A stretch of DNA of 47,706 nucleotides from Gammaproteobacteria bacterium RIFCSPHIGHO2_12_FULL_63_22. Lineage in GTDB: Bacteria > Pseudomonadota > Gammaproteobacteria > Xanthomonadales > Xanthomonadaceae. The DNA is taken from the NCBI GenBank assembly GCA_001801685.1, contig MGYJ01000083.1, positions 1 to 47,706 of the forward strand, written 5' to 3'. The notes under the pieces were generated by a model. That model searched no databases and was not told where the DNA came from. It was given only the letters and a program-made list of their open reading frames with translations. Of this stretch, positions 18,202 through 27,216 are shown piece by piece. The first letter of the stretch is position 1. The number at the start of each line of letters is the position of its first letter. The position numbers and the translations under genes are program-made.

Positions 18202-18750
18202 TCAGGGCTTGGCCTTGCGTCGGTACTGGCCGTCGAAGGCAATCGTCCAGGTCTTGCCGTCATCGACCGACGATTCCCACAACTGGCGAACGCTGCCGTC
18301 CGCATTCGGCGTCCAGGTGATGCGCTCGCGCTGGGCGATGCCGGTCTTGGCGTCGGGCTTGGGCTGCTGCCCGGACAGCACCATGCTGCCCGCGGCGAAG
18401 TTGCCATTGAGCACCAGTCGCGTGCCCTGGGCATCCACCCAGAACTGCTCCCACTGCCCGGTCTGGGCGTTGTACAGGTTGAAGCTCTTGCCGTCGCCCG
18501 CGCCGGGCGGATTGCCGCCGCTGGTCCAATGCTCGGCCAGGACGCAGCCATTCAAGACCGATTCGATCCGACTCTGCCCGACGGACTTGCCGGCGGGGTC
18601 GAACACCTGCCACTCCCCCAGCCAGAAGTCGAACTGGCGATGTTCGGCGGCCGAACACGGCACCGGCCGGGTGGGCGGGGTCTTGGGATCGTCGGCGGAG
18701 GCGGGCGTGGTGGACATCAGCAGCACCAGAAGCAGGTTTGCAGAGCGCAT
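18202..18750 (-). CDS. Secreted DUF1579-like protein
   Basis: A 182-residue protein with an N-terminal signal peptide (hydrophobic residues 4-18, then ASA). The mature part starts with a segment HRQFDFWLGEWQVFDPAGK that is typical of DUF1579-like, lipocalin-shaped proteins; the rest is beta-rich with repeated ligand-barrel-like strands. No catalytic motif is visible and the function is unknown. The ATG at 18750 has a GGGAG Shine-Dalgarno sequence; a longer in-frame start at 18834 would put 28 basic residues before the signal and run into the promoter region of icd. Its TGA touches the GTG of the thioesterase gene. Confidence 0.8.
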   Translation of the reverse strand: MRSANLLLVLLMSTTPASADDPKTPPTRPVPCSAAEHRQFDFWLGEWQVFDPAGKSVGQSRIESVLNGCVLAEHWTSGGNPPGAGDGKSFNLYNAQTGQWEQFWVDAQGTRLVLNGNFAAGSMVLSGQQPKPDAKTGIAQRERITWTPNADGSVRQLWESSVDDGKTWTIAFDGQYRRKAKP

Positions 18751-18863
18751 GGACGGCTCCCACCGGGAAAGGGTAGCCCAGCTTAGCCGGTGGCGCCGCC
18801 TGCTGCTTTCCGGCGACCGCCGGAACCGCGACAATGGGCGGTGGCATCATCCTGGAGAACTGC

Positions 18864-20192
<1,329 letters not shown>

Positions 20193-20193
20193 A

Positions 20194-20231
20194 GCGGAAT
20201 CTCCGCGGGTGGCTCCCCAGGAGCTGCCCGC
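20194..20231 (+). terminator. Two alternative stem-loops after icd
   Basis: Directly after the icd stop, GCGGA (20194-20198) can pair with TCCGC (20202-20206). Alternatively, GCGGG (20205-20209) and GCTCC (20212-20216) pair with GGAGC (20220-20224) and CCCGC (20227-20231) in a longer stem. The two structures compete for bases 20205-20206. No T-tract follows, so this may be a processing or Rho-linked end rather than an intrinsic terminator. Confidence 0.35.
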
Positions 20232-20287
20232 AGGAGTAGGCTGGTCGGGTGCGGTCATTGCCTGGCCGGCCTTGGGGAGTTCGGAAC

Positions 20288-21097
20288 ATGCGATTGGCTT
20301 GCCTCCTGCTCGCCGCGACAGCGGCGGTGCTGACCTGTCCTGCCTACGCGCAGACCCCCACCCTGAAGCCCTTGCCCCGCGTGATGCCCGGCAAGCTGGT
20401 GCTCAACATGGCGCAGCCCTACACCGCGCAACTGGGCAATCCGCTTTTCTCCGGACAGGTTTCCGACGGTGCTGTCACCTGGGCTTGCAGCAAGGGTGTT
20501 TGCCGAACCCAGGCGACCTGGCCTGCCCCTGCAGTCGCCGCCTGCGCGGCGCTTGCCGCCAAGGCCGGCCGCCTGACCCGATTCGGCAATGCCCGCGCCA
20601 GCCTCGACGAAGTGCAGCTGGCCGCCTGCAACGGCAACCCGGGCGTATCCACTACCCGCATCCTGGCGCCGACCGTGCTCGCTCCCGCCACCCGCAATCC
20701 GGTTGGCGGCAAGGCGGCGTTGTTCGATGCCTTGCGACGCAAGCGCGAAGCGGCTGACGCGCAAGCCGCGGCGGAGGCGGCAGCACGCCGCGATTCGCAC
20801 GAGGGCATGGTCCGATACGCACAAGGCGATGATTGCAACGACATGCGCCGCGACGTAAATCCGAATGCGTCGGAGACTTGCGATGGTCATGACAACAATT
20901 GCGATGGCGCGATAGATGAAGGCCAGCGCTTGTTGTTTTTCCTGGATGCCGATGGCGACGGCCATGGCGATCCCGCCCAGCGGATGGAAGGCTGTCCCTA
21001 CGAGCAACGCGCTGCGGCCGAATCCGGGCGCTGGTTGGTATTTGTCGGCAATGACTGCAACGACGCCGATCCTTCCCTGTGGACGGGCTGCCCATGA
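20288..21097 (+). CDS. Secreted protein with MopE-type metal-binding motif
   Basis: A 269-residue secreted protein; the signal peptide covers about residues 1-21 (ending AYA). The middle is Ala-rich. Residues 182-212 fit the PF11617-type putative metal-binding (MopE) motif: DCND, then NPNASETCDG, then DNNCDGAIDEG. This is followed by an Asp-rich DADGDGHGD stretch (220-228) and a second DCND (256-259). The MopE motif is associated with copper or calcium binding in methanotroph MopE and is common in myxobacterial surface proteins. The ATG at 20288 has a GGGGAG Shine-Dalgarno sequence; an in-frame ATG at 20249 would precede the signal with 13 extra residues. The gene overlaps the next by four bases. 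The function is unknown. Confidence 0.8.
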   Translation: MRLACLLLAATAAVLTCPAYAQTPTLKPLPRVMPGKLVLNMAQPYTAQLGNPLFSGQVSDGAVTWACSKGVCRTQATWPAPAVAACAALAAKAGRLTRFGNARASLDEVQLAACNGNPGVSTTRILAPTVLAPATRNPVGGKAALFDALRRKREAADAQAAAEAAARRDSHEGMVRYAQGDDCNDMRRDVNPNASETCDGHDNNCDGAIDEGQRLLFFLDADGDGHGDPAQRMEGCPYEQRAAAESGRWLVFVGNDCNDADPSLWTGCP

Positions 21098-22008
21098 ACC
21101 GCCAGGAGCGCAAGCACATGCCAAGGGTTTCCCGGCGCAATCTTCCAATCTTCGCGCTTTGCCTGCTCGCGCTGTCCCTGCTGGGCATCGGTGCGCAGGC
21201 GCAAGCCGACACCGTGGTGCGAATGCGTTTCGTCACCGGTGGCGACGACCTGCGTGGCGGAAATATCAGTGGCACCGGAAACAACGTCTACGTGCGTTTC
21301 CTCAACCGCAGCGGCGTCGTGGTGGAGGAACTCCGCAATGGCAACAAGTCACTGACCTGGGGTGGTGGTTCGGTGAACGATGTCACCTTGCTCGATGTGG
21401 GCAGCGTGGGTGACTTTGCGAGCGTAGAAATAAGCGTCAGCGACCGCATGAAGAACGACGTCTTCGAGCAGGTGGACAACTGGAACCTCGACGCCCTGCG
21501 CATCACGGTAAGCGTGGACGGTGTCGAGCGCACTTTGCTCGACCAGCGCGGCACGCCACTGGCGCGATTGACTGCAGGGGCTGCGCCGACGCGCTTTTCC
21601 CTGTCGCGTGTCGAAGACCGCTGCAGCTCCGACGCCGATTGCGATGACGGCGTGTTTTGCAACGGCGCCGAGCGCTGCCTGCTGCGGGACGACGGCAGTG
21701 CGGTGCTTCGCCAATGCGCACCAGCCAATACGCCAGTAAGCTGCGCCGGCGGCATGAGCTGCAGCGAGGCGGCCGATCGCTGCATGACGACGATGGTGGA
21801 CGCGGACGGGGATGGCGCCCGATCCACGGAAACCGGCGGCACTGACTGCGACGACAACAACCCCCGCCGCTATCCGGGCGCCGCTGAGGTCTGCGATCAC
21901 GACGGCCTCGACGAGGACTGCGACTTGTCCACGGCCGGTTTCCTGGATTCGGACGGCGACGGCCACAATTCCGAACGCTGTTTCAACTGGGGGCCGCCGC
22001 GCACCTGA
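21094..22008 (+). CDS. Secreted protein with Cys-rich and MopE-type motifs
   Basis: A 304-residue protein with a signal peptide (hydrophobic 18-32, ending AQA). Residues 40-170 form a beta-rich domain (VVRMRFVTGGDDLRGGN, then FASVEISVSDRMKN) that resembles a PLAT/LH2-like or galactose-binding sandwich; this is a guess. A Cys-rich segment follows (177-230; CSSDADCDDGVFCNGAERC at 177-195), then DADGDG (236-241), a MopE-like metal-binding motif (251-278) and DSDGDGH (285-291). The same motif family occurs in the upstream partner, and the start codon overlaps its stop (ATGA). Together they look like a tandem pair of related exported calcium- or metal-binding proteins. The function is unknown. Confidence 0.78.
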   Translation: MNRQERKHMPRVSRRNLPIFALCLLALSLLGIGAQAQADTVVRMRFVTGGDDLRGGNISGTGNNVYVRFLNRSGVVVEELRNGNKSLTWGGGSVNDVTLLDVGSVGDFASVEISVSDRMKNDVFEQVDNWNLDALRITVSVDGVERTLLDQRGTPLARLTAGAAPTRFSLSRVEDRCSSDADCDDGVFCNGAERCLLRDDGSAVLRQCAPANTPVSCAGGMSCSEAADRCMTTMVDADGDGARSTETGGTDCDDNNPRRYPGAAEVCDHDGLDEDCDLSTAGFLDSDGDGHNSERCFNWGPPRT

Positions 22009-22009
22009 G

Positions 22010-22336
22010 TCAGCGTCCTCCGGACTGCACCTGCAGCGGCGCGTCGGCCGGATCGGGATCGTCGATCGGCTCGCGCTTGTGTTCGCCGGGTGGAACGTCT
22101 TCGGTGTCGTCTGGATTTTCGTCCTCGCTGGGCTTGCCCGGCAGCGCCGCCTCGACCTGGCTGGCCTCGTTGCCCGCGGCGAGCGGATCAGGCGCGTTGA
22201 CCGCAGTGGCTTCGGAAGGTTTGGTTTCCGCGTAGCCGGACGACTTGGGCTTGCCGGCGCGCGGCGTGATCTGTTCGCGTGCGGGCTCGCCTTCGTGTGG
22301 CAGCGGAACGGTCGCGGGTTTCATCTGGGAAGTCAT
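22010..22336 (-). CDS. Small disordered acidic hypothetical protein
   Basis: A 108-residue product with no recognised domain, rich in Pro, Glu, Asp, Ala and Lys, and without hydrophobic segments; it is probably intrinsically disordered and cytoplasmic. It begins with a Lys-rich head and ends with an acidic stretch (about 70-100). Its ATG at 22336 overlaps the stop of the SDR gene (ATGA), supporting translation as the second gene of that operon. It ends one base from the convergent MopE-type gene. I do not recognise it; coding status is inferred from the overlap and composition. Confidence 0.6.
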   Translation of the reverse strand: MTSQMKPATVPLPHEGEPAREQITPRAGKPKSSGYAETKPSEATAVNAPDPLAAGNEASQVEAALPGKPSEDENPDDTEDVPPGEHKREPIDDPDPADAPLQVQSGGR

Positions 22337-23289
22337 GGGGTCGGTTCCGTCCGGGAATCAGGACCAACACAGTGCGCTGGCGCCGGCGAACGCGCGCTTA
22401 ATGCGGCCACGGCGCGGGGCGGCCGGCCGAGCAGTTCGGGAAGTCGATTGGGCAGGGGCACATTGTCCTTGTGCAGCAACTCCCAATGGCCGAATGACAG
22501 CGGCGAAAAATGCAGCAGGTCGAAGACGTGGCTGGCGACGCGCGCGACCAGTGACGGTATGCGGATTTCGAACGCCGGGGTCCGGGCGTGCAGTTGCCGA
22601 AGTCCTTGCAGGTAGGCAGCAATGTCCGGCGCCTGCAGCCCGCCGAGTTCGAACTCGCGCTGCGCCGCAGCGGCGTCGCGGGGCAACTGCAAGCTGCACA
22701 GGTTCGCCAGCGCCTCGCCCAGGTCGCGCGCGTCCAGCGCCGCGATATTCCCGGTGGCGCCGCGGGCCAGTACGTGCAGCGGCAACCGGGCGAGGGCGCG
22801 GATCCAGCTCGCGCCGAAGCCACCGTCGCCATCCAGCAGCGACGGCCGCACCAGGCAGTAGTCGGCGCCGCTGGCCGCCAGGCGGCGCTCGCCCTCGCGC
22901 TTGCTGCGCAGGAAACGGCTGCGATGCGCATGCTGCAGGCCCAGCGCCGACACATGCACCAGGCGCATCTCGCGCATCGCGCAGGCTCGGGCCAGTGCGC
23001 CCAGTGCCTGCACGTGTACGGCGTCGTAAGTCTCGCGGCCACGCTCGCGCAGGATGCCGACGCAGTTGACCACGGCGTCGCAGTCTTCAATCAGCGGCAG
23101 CCAGTCCGCGTCGGTGACCTCTTCGAAGCGCACCCGCCGCAGTTCACAGGCCTCGGCGCACATTCCCAGGCGTCGCGAAACGCGCCCCGGGCGTCGGCTG
23201 CCGACGATTACGGCCTGGCCCCGCTCCAGCAAGGCCGACACCGCGTGCCGACCAATGAAACCCGCTCCACCCAGCACCAGGATGCGCAC
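22333..23289 (-). CDS. NDUFA9-like atypical short-chain dehydrogenase
   Basis: A 318-residue NAD(P)-binding protein of the atypical SDR group related to NDUFA9 and YfcH-like proteins. The Rossmann signature GGAGFIG is at 7-13 and the typical VVNCVGILRERGRETYDAVH is at 73-92. The catalytic tetrad position reads F126xxxK130 in SRFLRSKREGE, so the usual Tyr is Phe; many NDUFA9-type members are also non-canonical. I placed the start at a GTG (23289) with a GAGGGG Shine-Dalgarno sequence; an ATG at 23313 is possible but lies within the operator. The gene is divergent from the GbsR regulator and coupled to a small disordered protein downstream. Confidence 0.8.
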   Translation of the reverse strand: MRILVLGGAGFIGRHAVSALLERGQAVIVGSRRPGRVSRRLGMCAEACELRRVRFEEVTDADWLPLIEDCDAVVNCVGILRERGRETYDAVHVQALGALARACAMREMRLVHVSALGLQHAHRSRFLRSKREGERRLAASGADYCLVRPSLLDGDGGFGASWIRALARLPLHVLARGATGNIAALDARDLGEALANLCSLQLPRDAAAAQREFELGGLQAPDIAAYLQGLRQLHARTPAFEIRIPSLVARVASHVFDLLHFSPLSFGHWELLHKDNVPLPNRLPELLGRPPRAVAALSARSPAPAHCVGPDSRTEPTP

Positions 23290-23311
23290 CTTCCGCCCCT
23301 CGTTTACAGAC

Positions 23312-23331
23312 ATTTCTGTATTGACAGAAAT
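23312..23331. promoter_or_regulatory. Perfect inverted repeat between SDR and GbsR genes (likely operator)
   Basis: ATTTCTGT (23312-23319) and ACAGAAAT (23324-23331) form a perfect 8-base inverted repeat around a 4-base spacer. It lies between divergent genes and overlaps the -35 hexamer of the GbsR promoter. I infer that it is the autoregulatory site of the adjacent GbsR/MarR protein and also controls the SDR gene. The binder is not proven. Confidence 0.6.
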
Positions 23332-23350
23332 AATAGGATGGAAATAGACT
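23321..23350 (+). promoter_or_regulatory. Putative promoter of the GbsR-DCC-aceK operon
   Basis: A perfect -35 TTGACA at 23321-23326 is followed after 18 bases by TAGACT (23345-23350). The -35 lies inside the inverted repeat at 23312-23331, which is the expected geometry for repression. The transcript would start near 23357, before the ATG at 23374. Confidence 0.55.
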
Positions 23351-23373
23351 GTTGGCAAGCCACCGATACCGCC

Positions 23374-23931
23374 ATGAACACGCCCAGCGAAGTCCTGCCC
23401 GATAGCCTGAGTCCGATCCGCCGTCGCTTCGTCATGCATTGGGGCGAGATGGGTTCGCGCTGGGGCGTGAACCGGACCGTTGCCCAGATACACGCGCTCC
23501 TGTTCCTGTCTGGCCGACCGATGGATGCCGAAGAGATCGCCGAGATACTTTTCGTCGCGCGTTCGAATGTCAGCAACAGCATCCGCGAGCTGCAGAACCT
23601 AAACCTGGTGCGTACCGTGCACCTGATCGGATCACGTCGCGAGCATTTCGAAACCTCGCGCGACGTGTGGGAGCTGATGCGCACCGTGGTGCGCGAACGC
23701 AAGGCGCGCGAATTCGATCCCACGGTAGGCGTCTTGAAGGAATTCATGGCCGACCCGCAATTCGCGGCCGAGGACAAGGAGGTTCGCAAGCGCATCGAGG
23801 ATACGCACGGCCTGATGCAGGCGATGTCGGGCTGGGGCGAAGAAATGCTGCGCCTGGAACCCGCCACCCTGATGAAAGTGATGAAGCTGGGCAATCGCAT
23901 CCAGAAGCTGCTTCGTGAGAATGGCAAGTGA
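23374..23931 (+). CDS. GbsR/MarR family transcriptional regulator
   Basis: A 185-residue DNA-binding protein of the GbsR/MarR family. A winged helix-turn-helix lies at about residues 35-85, with the recognition stretch AEEIAEILFVARSNVSNSIRELQNLNLV; a C-terminal alpha-helical dimerisation region follows. Such proteins commonly bind short palindromes near their own gene, and a perfect inverted repeat lies 43-62 bases upstream. The stop overlaps the GTG of the DCC gene (GTGA). An ATG at 23338 lies in the same frame but would start before the predicted transcription start, so I prefer 23374. The signal that it responds to is unknown. Confidence 0.88.
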   Translation: MNTPSEVLPDSLSPIRRRFVMHWGEMGSRWGVNRTVAQIHALLFLSGRPMDAEEIAEILFVARSNVSNSIRELQNLNLVRTVHLIGSRREHFETSRDVWELMRTVVRERKAREFDPTVGVLKEFMADPQFAAEDKEVRKRIEDTHGLMQAMSGWGEEMLRLEPATLMKVMKLGNRIQKLLRENGK

Positions 23932-24410
23932 CGGTCGCCTGGCCGCTGCGCATCTATTACGACGCGGCTTGCCCGCTGTGCGCGCAGGAAATGCATGCGC
24001 TGGCCGCGCATGATGCTTTCGGCAAGCTGCAGTTGGTCGATTGCTCCACGCCGGATTTCCATGACCCGCACCTGGCCGCCGCTGGCATCAGCCCGAAGCA
24101 GGCCATGGACTTCATCCACGCCCGTGATTCGCAGGGTCGCTGGTTGAAGGGCATCGCTGTATTCGAAGCGGCCTACGCTGCCATTGGCGTGCGTGCAATG
24201 TCGCTTCTGTTGGCGAATCCCTGGCTGCGTCCCGCCTGGGACTGGATATATCCCCATGTGGCGAAAAACCGGATGTTGCTCTCGCGCCTGGGACTAAACC
24301 GCCTATTCGGAAAAGTCGTGGCGAGGGCCGCCAGGCGAGCGGCAACCCGGGCGACGGCTTGCGATGAAAACGGCTGCGATGTCGCCACGCCGAGTCGCCC
24401 GCATGCCTGA
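23928..24410 (+). CDS. DCC family thiol-disulfide oxidoreductase-like protein
   Basis: A 160-residue DUF393 (DCC) protein, a family with a thioredoxin-like fold named for its Asp-Cys-Cys motif. The motif here is DAACPLC near the N-terminus with Cys15 and Cys18, followed by the family pattern of a LVDCSTPDF segment and an [17 protein letters not shown] stretch. A hydrophobic stretch near residues 88-100 may be membrane-associated. It starts with GTG at 23928, overlapping the regulator, and its end overlaps AceK by 8 bases (ATGCCTGA). The reaction it catalyses is not established for the family. Confidence 0.85.
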   Translation: MTVAWPLRIYYDAACPLCAQEMHALAAHDAFGKLQLVDCSTPDFHDPHLAAAGISPKQAMDFIHARDSQGRWLKGIAVFEAAYAAIGVRAMSLLLANPWLRPAWDWIYPHVAKNRMLLSRLGLNRLFGKVVARAARRAATRATACDENGCDVATPSRPHA

Positions 24411-26148
24411 GCGTTCGCGCCAAGCCGCCGCCGAACCGACTCGCGCCAAGGCCTGCGCCCTGGCGATCCGCGATGCCTTCGCCGACTACAACCGCCGCTT
24501 TGGCGAGATCACCCGACGCGCGCGCGGCCATTTCGAAAGCCGCGACTGGCATGCGGCGCGCACCGATGCGGTGGCGCGCATCGAACTCTACGACCGCTGC
24601 ATCCGCGAGATCACCCACGCGCTGGAAGCGCACCTCGGCGACCAGGCGCAGGACCGCGGGCTATGGAATGCCGTGCGCGACCATTACGCGAAGCTGATCG
24701 CGCCGCTGCTCGACCAGGAGCTGTACAAGACCTTCTTCAACACGCTGACGCGTCGCTTCTTCAAGACCCGCGGCGTGGCGCCGGACATCGAGTTCGTCGC
24801 GCTGGACATCGAGCCGACCGACCGCATCACCCATCCGGTCGCGCGCCACAGTTACGCGGTGTCAGGCGACCTGCTTGGCACGGTGCAGCGCCTGCTGGGC
24901 GACTATCGTTTCGCCGTGGGCTATTCGAACCTGGCGTCGGATGCCGCCGCAGTGGCAAAAAAGCTCGAAGCCTGCGTCGCCGGCGACGGCGAGCCGGAAG
25001 TGCTGGCGATCGAACTGCTCGACACCGTCTTCTATCGCGAGCGCCGCGCCTACCTGGTCGGCCGCGTGTTCGGTCGCGACCGTTACTCGCCCTGCGTGAT
25101 TGCCCTGGTCAATGAAGATGCGGGCTTGCGCGTGGACGCCGTGCTGGTCAATCGCCAGCATGTGGCGGTGTTGTTCGGCTACACGCACAGCTACTTCCAC
25201 GCCGACCTCGCCACGGTGGGCGACGCGGTGGTGTTCCTGCGCACCCTGTTGCCGCGCAAGGCGGTGGATGAAATCTATACCGTGCTCGGCCGCGCCAAGC
25301 AGGGCAAGACCGAGCGTTACCGGCATTTCTTCAGCCACCTGGCCCAGCATCCGGAACAATCCCTGGTGCATGCCGAGGGCGAGCGCGGCATGGTGATGGC
25401 GGTGTTCACCCTGCCCTCGTATCCGCTGGTGTTCAAGCTGATCCGCGACCAATTCGGTTACCCGAAGGAAAGCGATCGCGAGTATGTCCGTAACAAGTAC
25501 TCTTTGGTGTTCAAGCACGACCGAGTCGGCCGCCTGATCGATGCCCAGGAGTACCGCCACCTGCGCTTCCCGCGCGCGCAGTTCGATCCCGTGTTGCTGG
25601 ACGAACTGCTCGGCCAGTGCAAGGAATCGGTCAGCGCCGACGGCGATGACATCGTCGTGCACCACTGCTATGTCGAGCGCCGCCTGCGTCCGCTCAACCT
25701 GTACGTGAAGGAAGTCGAGCACGATCTCGCCTTGGCCGCGATCCTCGACTACGGCCAGGCCATCAAGGACCTGGCGCGCAGCAACATTTTCCCGGGCGAC
25801 CTGTTGTTGAAGAATTTCGGCGTGACGCGCCACGGCCGCGCCATCTTCTACGACTACGACGAGTTGTGCCTGGTCAGCGACTGTCATTTCCGCCGCCTGC
25901 CCGAGCCGCGCAACGACGAGGAAGAGATGCACCACGGCGCCTGGTATTACGTGGGCGAAAATGATGTCTTCCCCGAACAGTTCCCGCGCTTCCTCGGCAT
26001 GACGCCGGCACAACGCGAGGCCTTGCTGGCCGCACACGGGGAAATCTTCGACGTGCGCTGGTGGCAGGCCCTGCAGGACCGCTACCGCGCCGGCGGTTTC
26101 GAGGACGTGCCGCCCTATCCCGAGTCGGTGCGCTTGCTGGCTTCCTGA
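24403..26148 (+). CDS. aceK: Isocitrate dehydrogenase kinase/phosphatase AceK
   Basis: AceK phosphorylates and dephosphorylates isocitrate dehydrogenase, switching carbon between the TCA cycle and the glyoxylate bypass. From the ATG at 24403 the product has 581 residues (E. coli 578). The ATP-binding segment [13 protein letters not shown] is at 326-338, with Lys345 matching the conserved Lys of the kinase lobe; Asp466 in [14 protein letters not shown] matches the catalytic Asp, and FYDYDE (482-487) matches the metal-binding region. Upstream in-frame ATGs (24364, 24379) would extend it into the DCC gene without support. It is the third gene of a GbsR-DCC-aceK unit, not next to aceA or aceB, which are absent here. 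Its target icd lies 4.2 kb upstream. Confidence 0.96.
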   Translation: MPERSRQAAAEPTRAKACALAIRDAFADYNRRFGEITRRARGHFESRDWHAARTDAVARIELYDRCIREITHALEAHLGDQAQDRGLWNAVRDHYAKLIAPLLDQELYKTFFNTLTRRFFKTRGVAPDIEFVALDIEPTDRITHPVARHSYAVSGDLLGTVQRLLGDYRFAVGYSNLASDAAAVAKKLEACVAGDGEPEVLAIELLDTVFYRERRAYLVGRVFGRDRYSPCVIALVNEDAGLRVDAVLVNRQHVAVLFGYTHSYFHADLATVGDAVVFLRTLLPRKAVDEIYTVLGRAKQGKTERYRHFFSHLAQHPEQSLVHAEGERGMVMAVFTLPSYPLVFKLIRDQFGYPKESDREYVRNKYSLVFKHDRVGRLIDAQEYRHLRFPRAQFDPVLLDELLGQCKESVSADGDDIVVHHCYVERRLRPLNLYVKEVEHDLALAAILDYGQAIKDLARSNIFPGDLLLKNFGVTRHGRAIFYDYDELCLVSDCHFRRLPEPRNDEEEMHHGAWYYVGENDVFPEQFPRFLGMTPAQREALLAAHGEIFDVRWWQALQDRYRAGGFEDVPPYPESVRLLAS

Positions 26149-26266
26149 GGCATCCGGCGCGACGCGCGGGAACCACCGCCCGTGCACGAAGTCCAAACAG
26201 GCGCCGTGCTAGCCTCGGTCGCCCTGATTCGAAACAACCCGTCAAACCATCCCCCAGGAGTCACCG

Positions 26267-27196
26267 ATGCGTCTTTCCCTGATTGCCACCGCCCTGTTGC
26301 TGGCCAGCGCCAGCGCGCATGCCCAGGAATCCATGATTCCGGCGATGCCCGCCTTGCCGCCGCCCGCGATGAAACCAGTCGTTGCGCCTGCATCGGCCCC
26401 GCAGCCAAGCGCCACCACGGAAGCAGCCACCAAACAGATCGGCCCCCTCGACAGCGCGCTCGCCGGCGACTGGCGCTCGGAGGCGAACAAGGCGCGCGAT
26501 GTCTATCGGCATCCGCGTGAAACGCTCACCTTCTTTGGCGTGAAGCCCGACCAGACCGTGATCGAGATGTGGCCGGGTGGCGGCTGGTATGCCGAAGTGC
26601 TGGCGCCCTTGCTGCGCGACGCGGGCAATTACACCGGCGTCATCGTCGATCCGGCCAAGCAGCCCGATGCCGACGGCAAGTCGTATGCCGAGCGTACCAA
26701 CAGCAAGCTGCGCGCCTTGCTCGAAAAGCGCCCCGATGTGTTCGGCAAGGCGAAATTGCTCGAGGCCGGCAGCGCCGCGCCAGTCCTGGGCGAAGCCAAC
26801 TCCGCCGACGTGGTGCTGACCTTCCGCAACGCGCACAACTGGGTGATGGACGGCAATGAGAAGGCGATGTTCAAGGCCATGTTCGACGTGCTCAAGCCCG
26901 GCGGCACCCTGGGCGTGGTGGACCATCGCGCCAAGCCCGACCAGCCGGCCGAGGAGATGAAGAAGAGTGGTTACCTGCCCGAGGCCTACGTCATCTCGCT
27001 GGCCGAAGCGGCCGGCTTCAAGCTCGAGGCCAAGAGTGAAGTGAACGCCAATTCGCGCGACACCAAGGATTATCCGGACGGTGTCTGGACCTTGCCGCCG
27101 CGCCTGGCCAAGGGCGATGTGGACCGCGCGAAATACCTGGCCATCGGCGAAAGCGACCGCATGACGCTGCGCTTCACCAAGCCCGCCAAGCCCTGA
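26267..27196 (+). CDS. Exported methyltransferase-like protein (COG4798)
   Basis: A 309-residue protein with a Rossmann-like fold of the SAM-dependent methyltransferase class (COG4798-like). It carries a typical signal peptide ending AHA (about residue 19), followed by a Pro/Ala-rich linker (to about 60). The motif I position reads VIEMWPGGGWYAEVL, a variant of the usual LDLGCGTG, and later segments VVLTFRNAHNW, KPGGTLGVVDHR and EAAGFKLE match the fold. A periplasmic location is unexpected for an SAM enzyme, so a different ligand is possible. The ATG has an AGGAG Shine-Dalgarno sequence. The 118-bp gap before it holds no clear promoter. Its substrate is unknown. Confidence 0.8.
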   Translation: MRLSLIATALLLASASAHAQESMIPAMPALPPPAMKPVVAPASAPQPSATTEAATKQIGPLDSALAGDWRSEANKARDVYRHPRETLTFFGVKPDQTVIEMWPGGGWYAEVLAPLLRDAGNYTGVIVDPAKQPDADGKSYAERTNSKLRALLEKRPDVFGKAKLLEAGSAAPVLGEANSADVVLTFRNAHNWVMDGNEKAMFKAMFDVLKPGGTLGVVDHRAKPDQPAEEMKKSGYLPEAYVISLAEAAGFKLEAKSEVNANSRDTKDYPDGVWTLPPRLAKGDVDRAKYLAIGESDRMTLRFTKPAKP

Positions 27197-27216
27197 CTCA
27201 CAGCAACGAGTCCAAG

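Noticed and set aside
23312-23331. Inverted repeat as a LexA/SOS box
   Set aside because: The LexA pattern CTGT-N8-ACAG does not fit: here CTGT and ACAG are 4 bases apart. The location between a GbsR regulator and its divergent gene is a better explanation.
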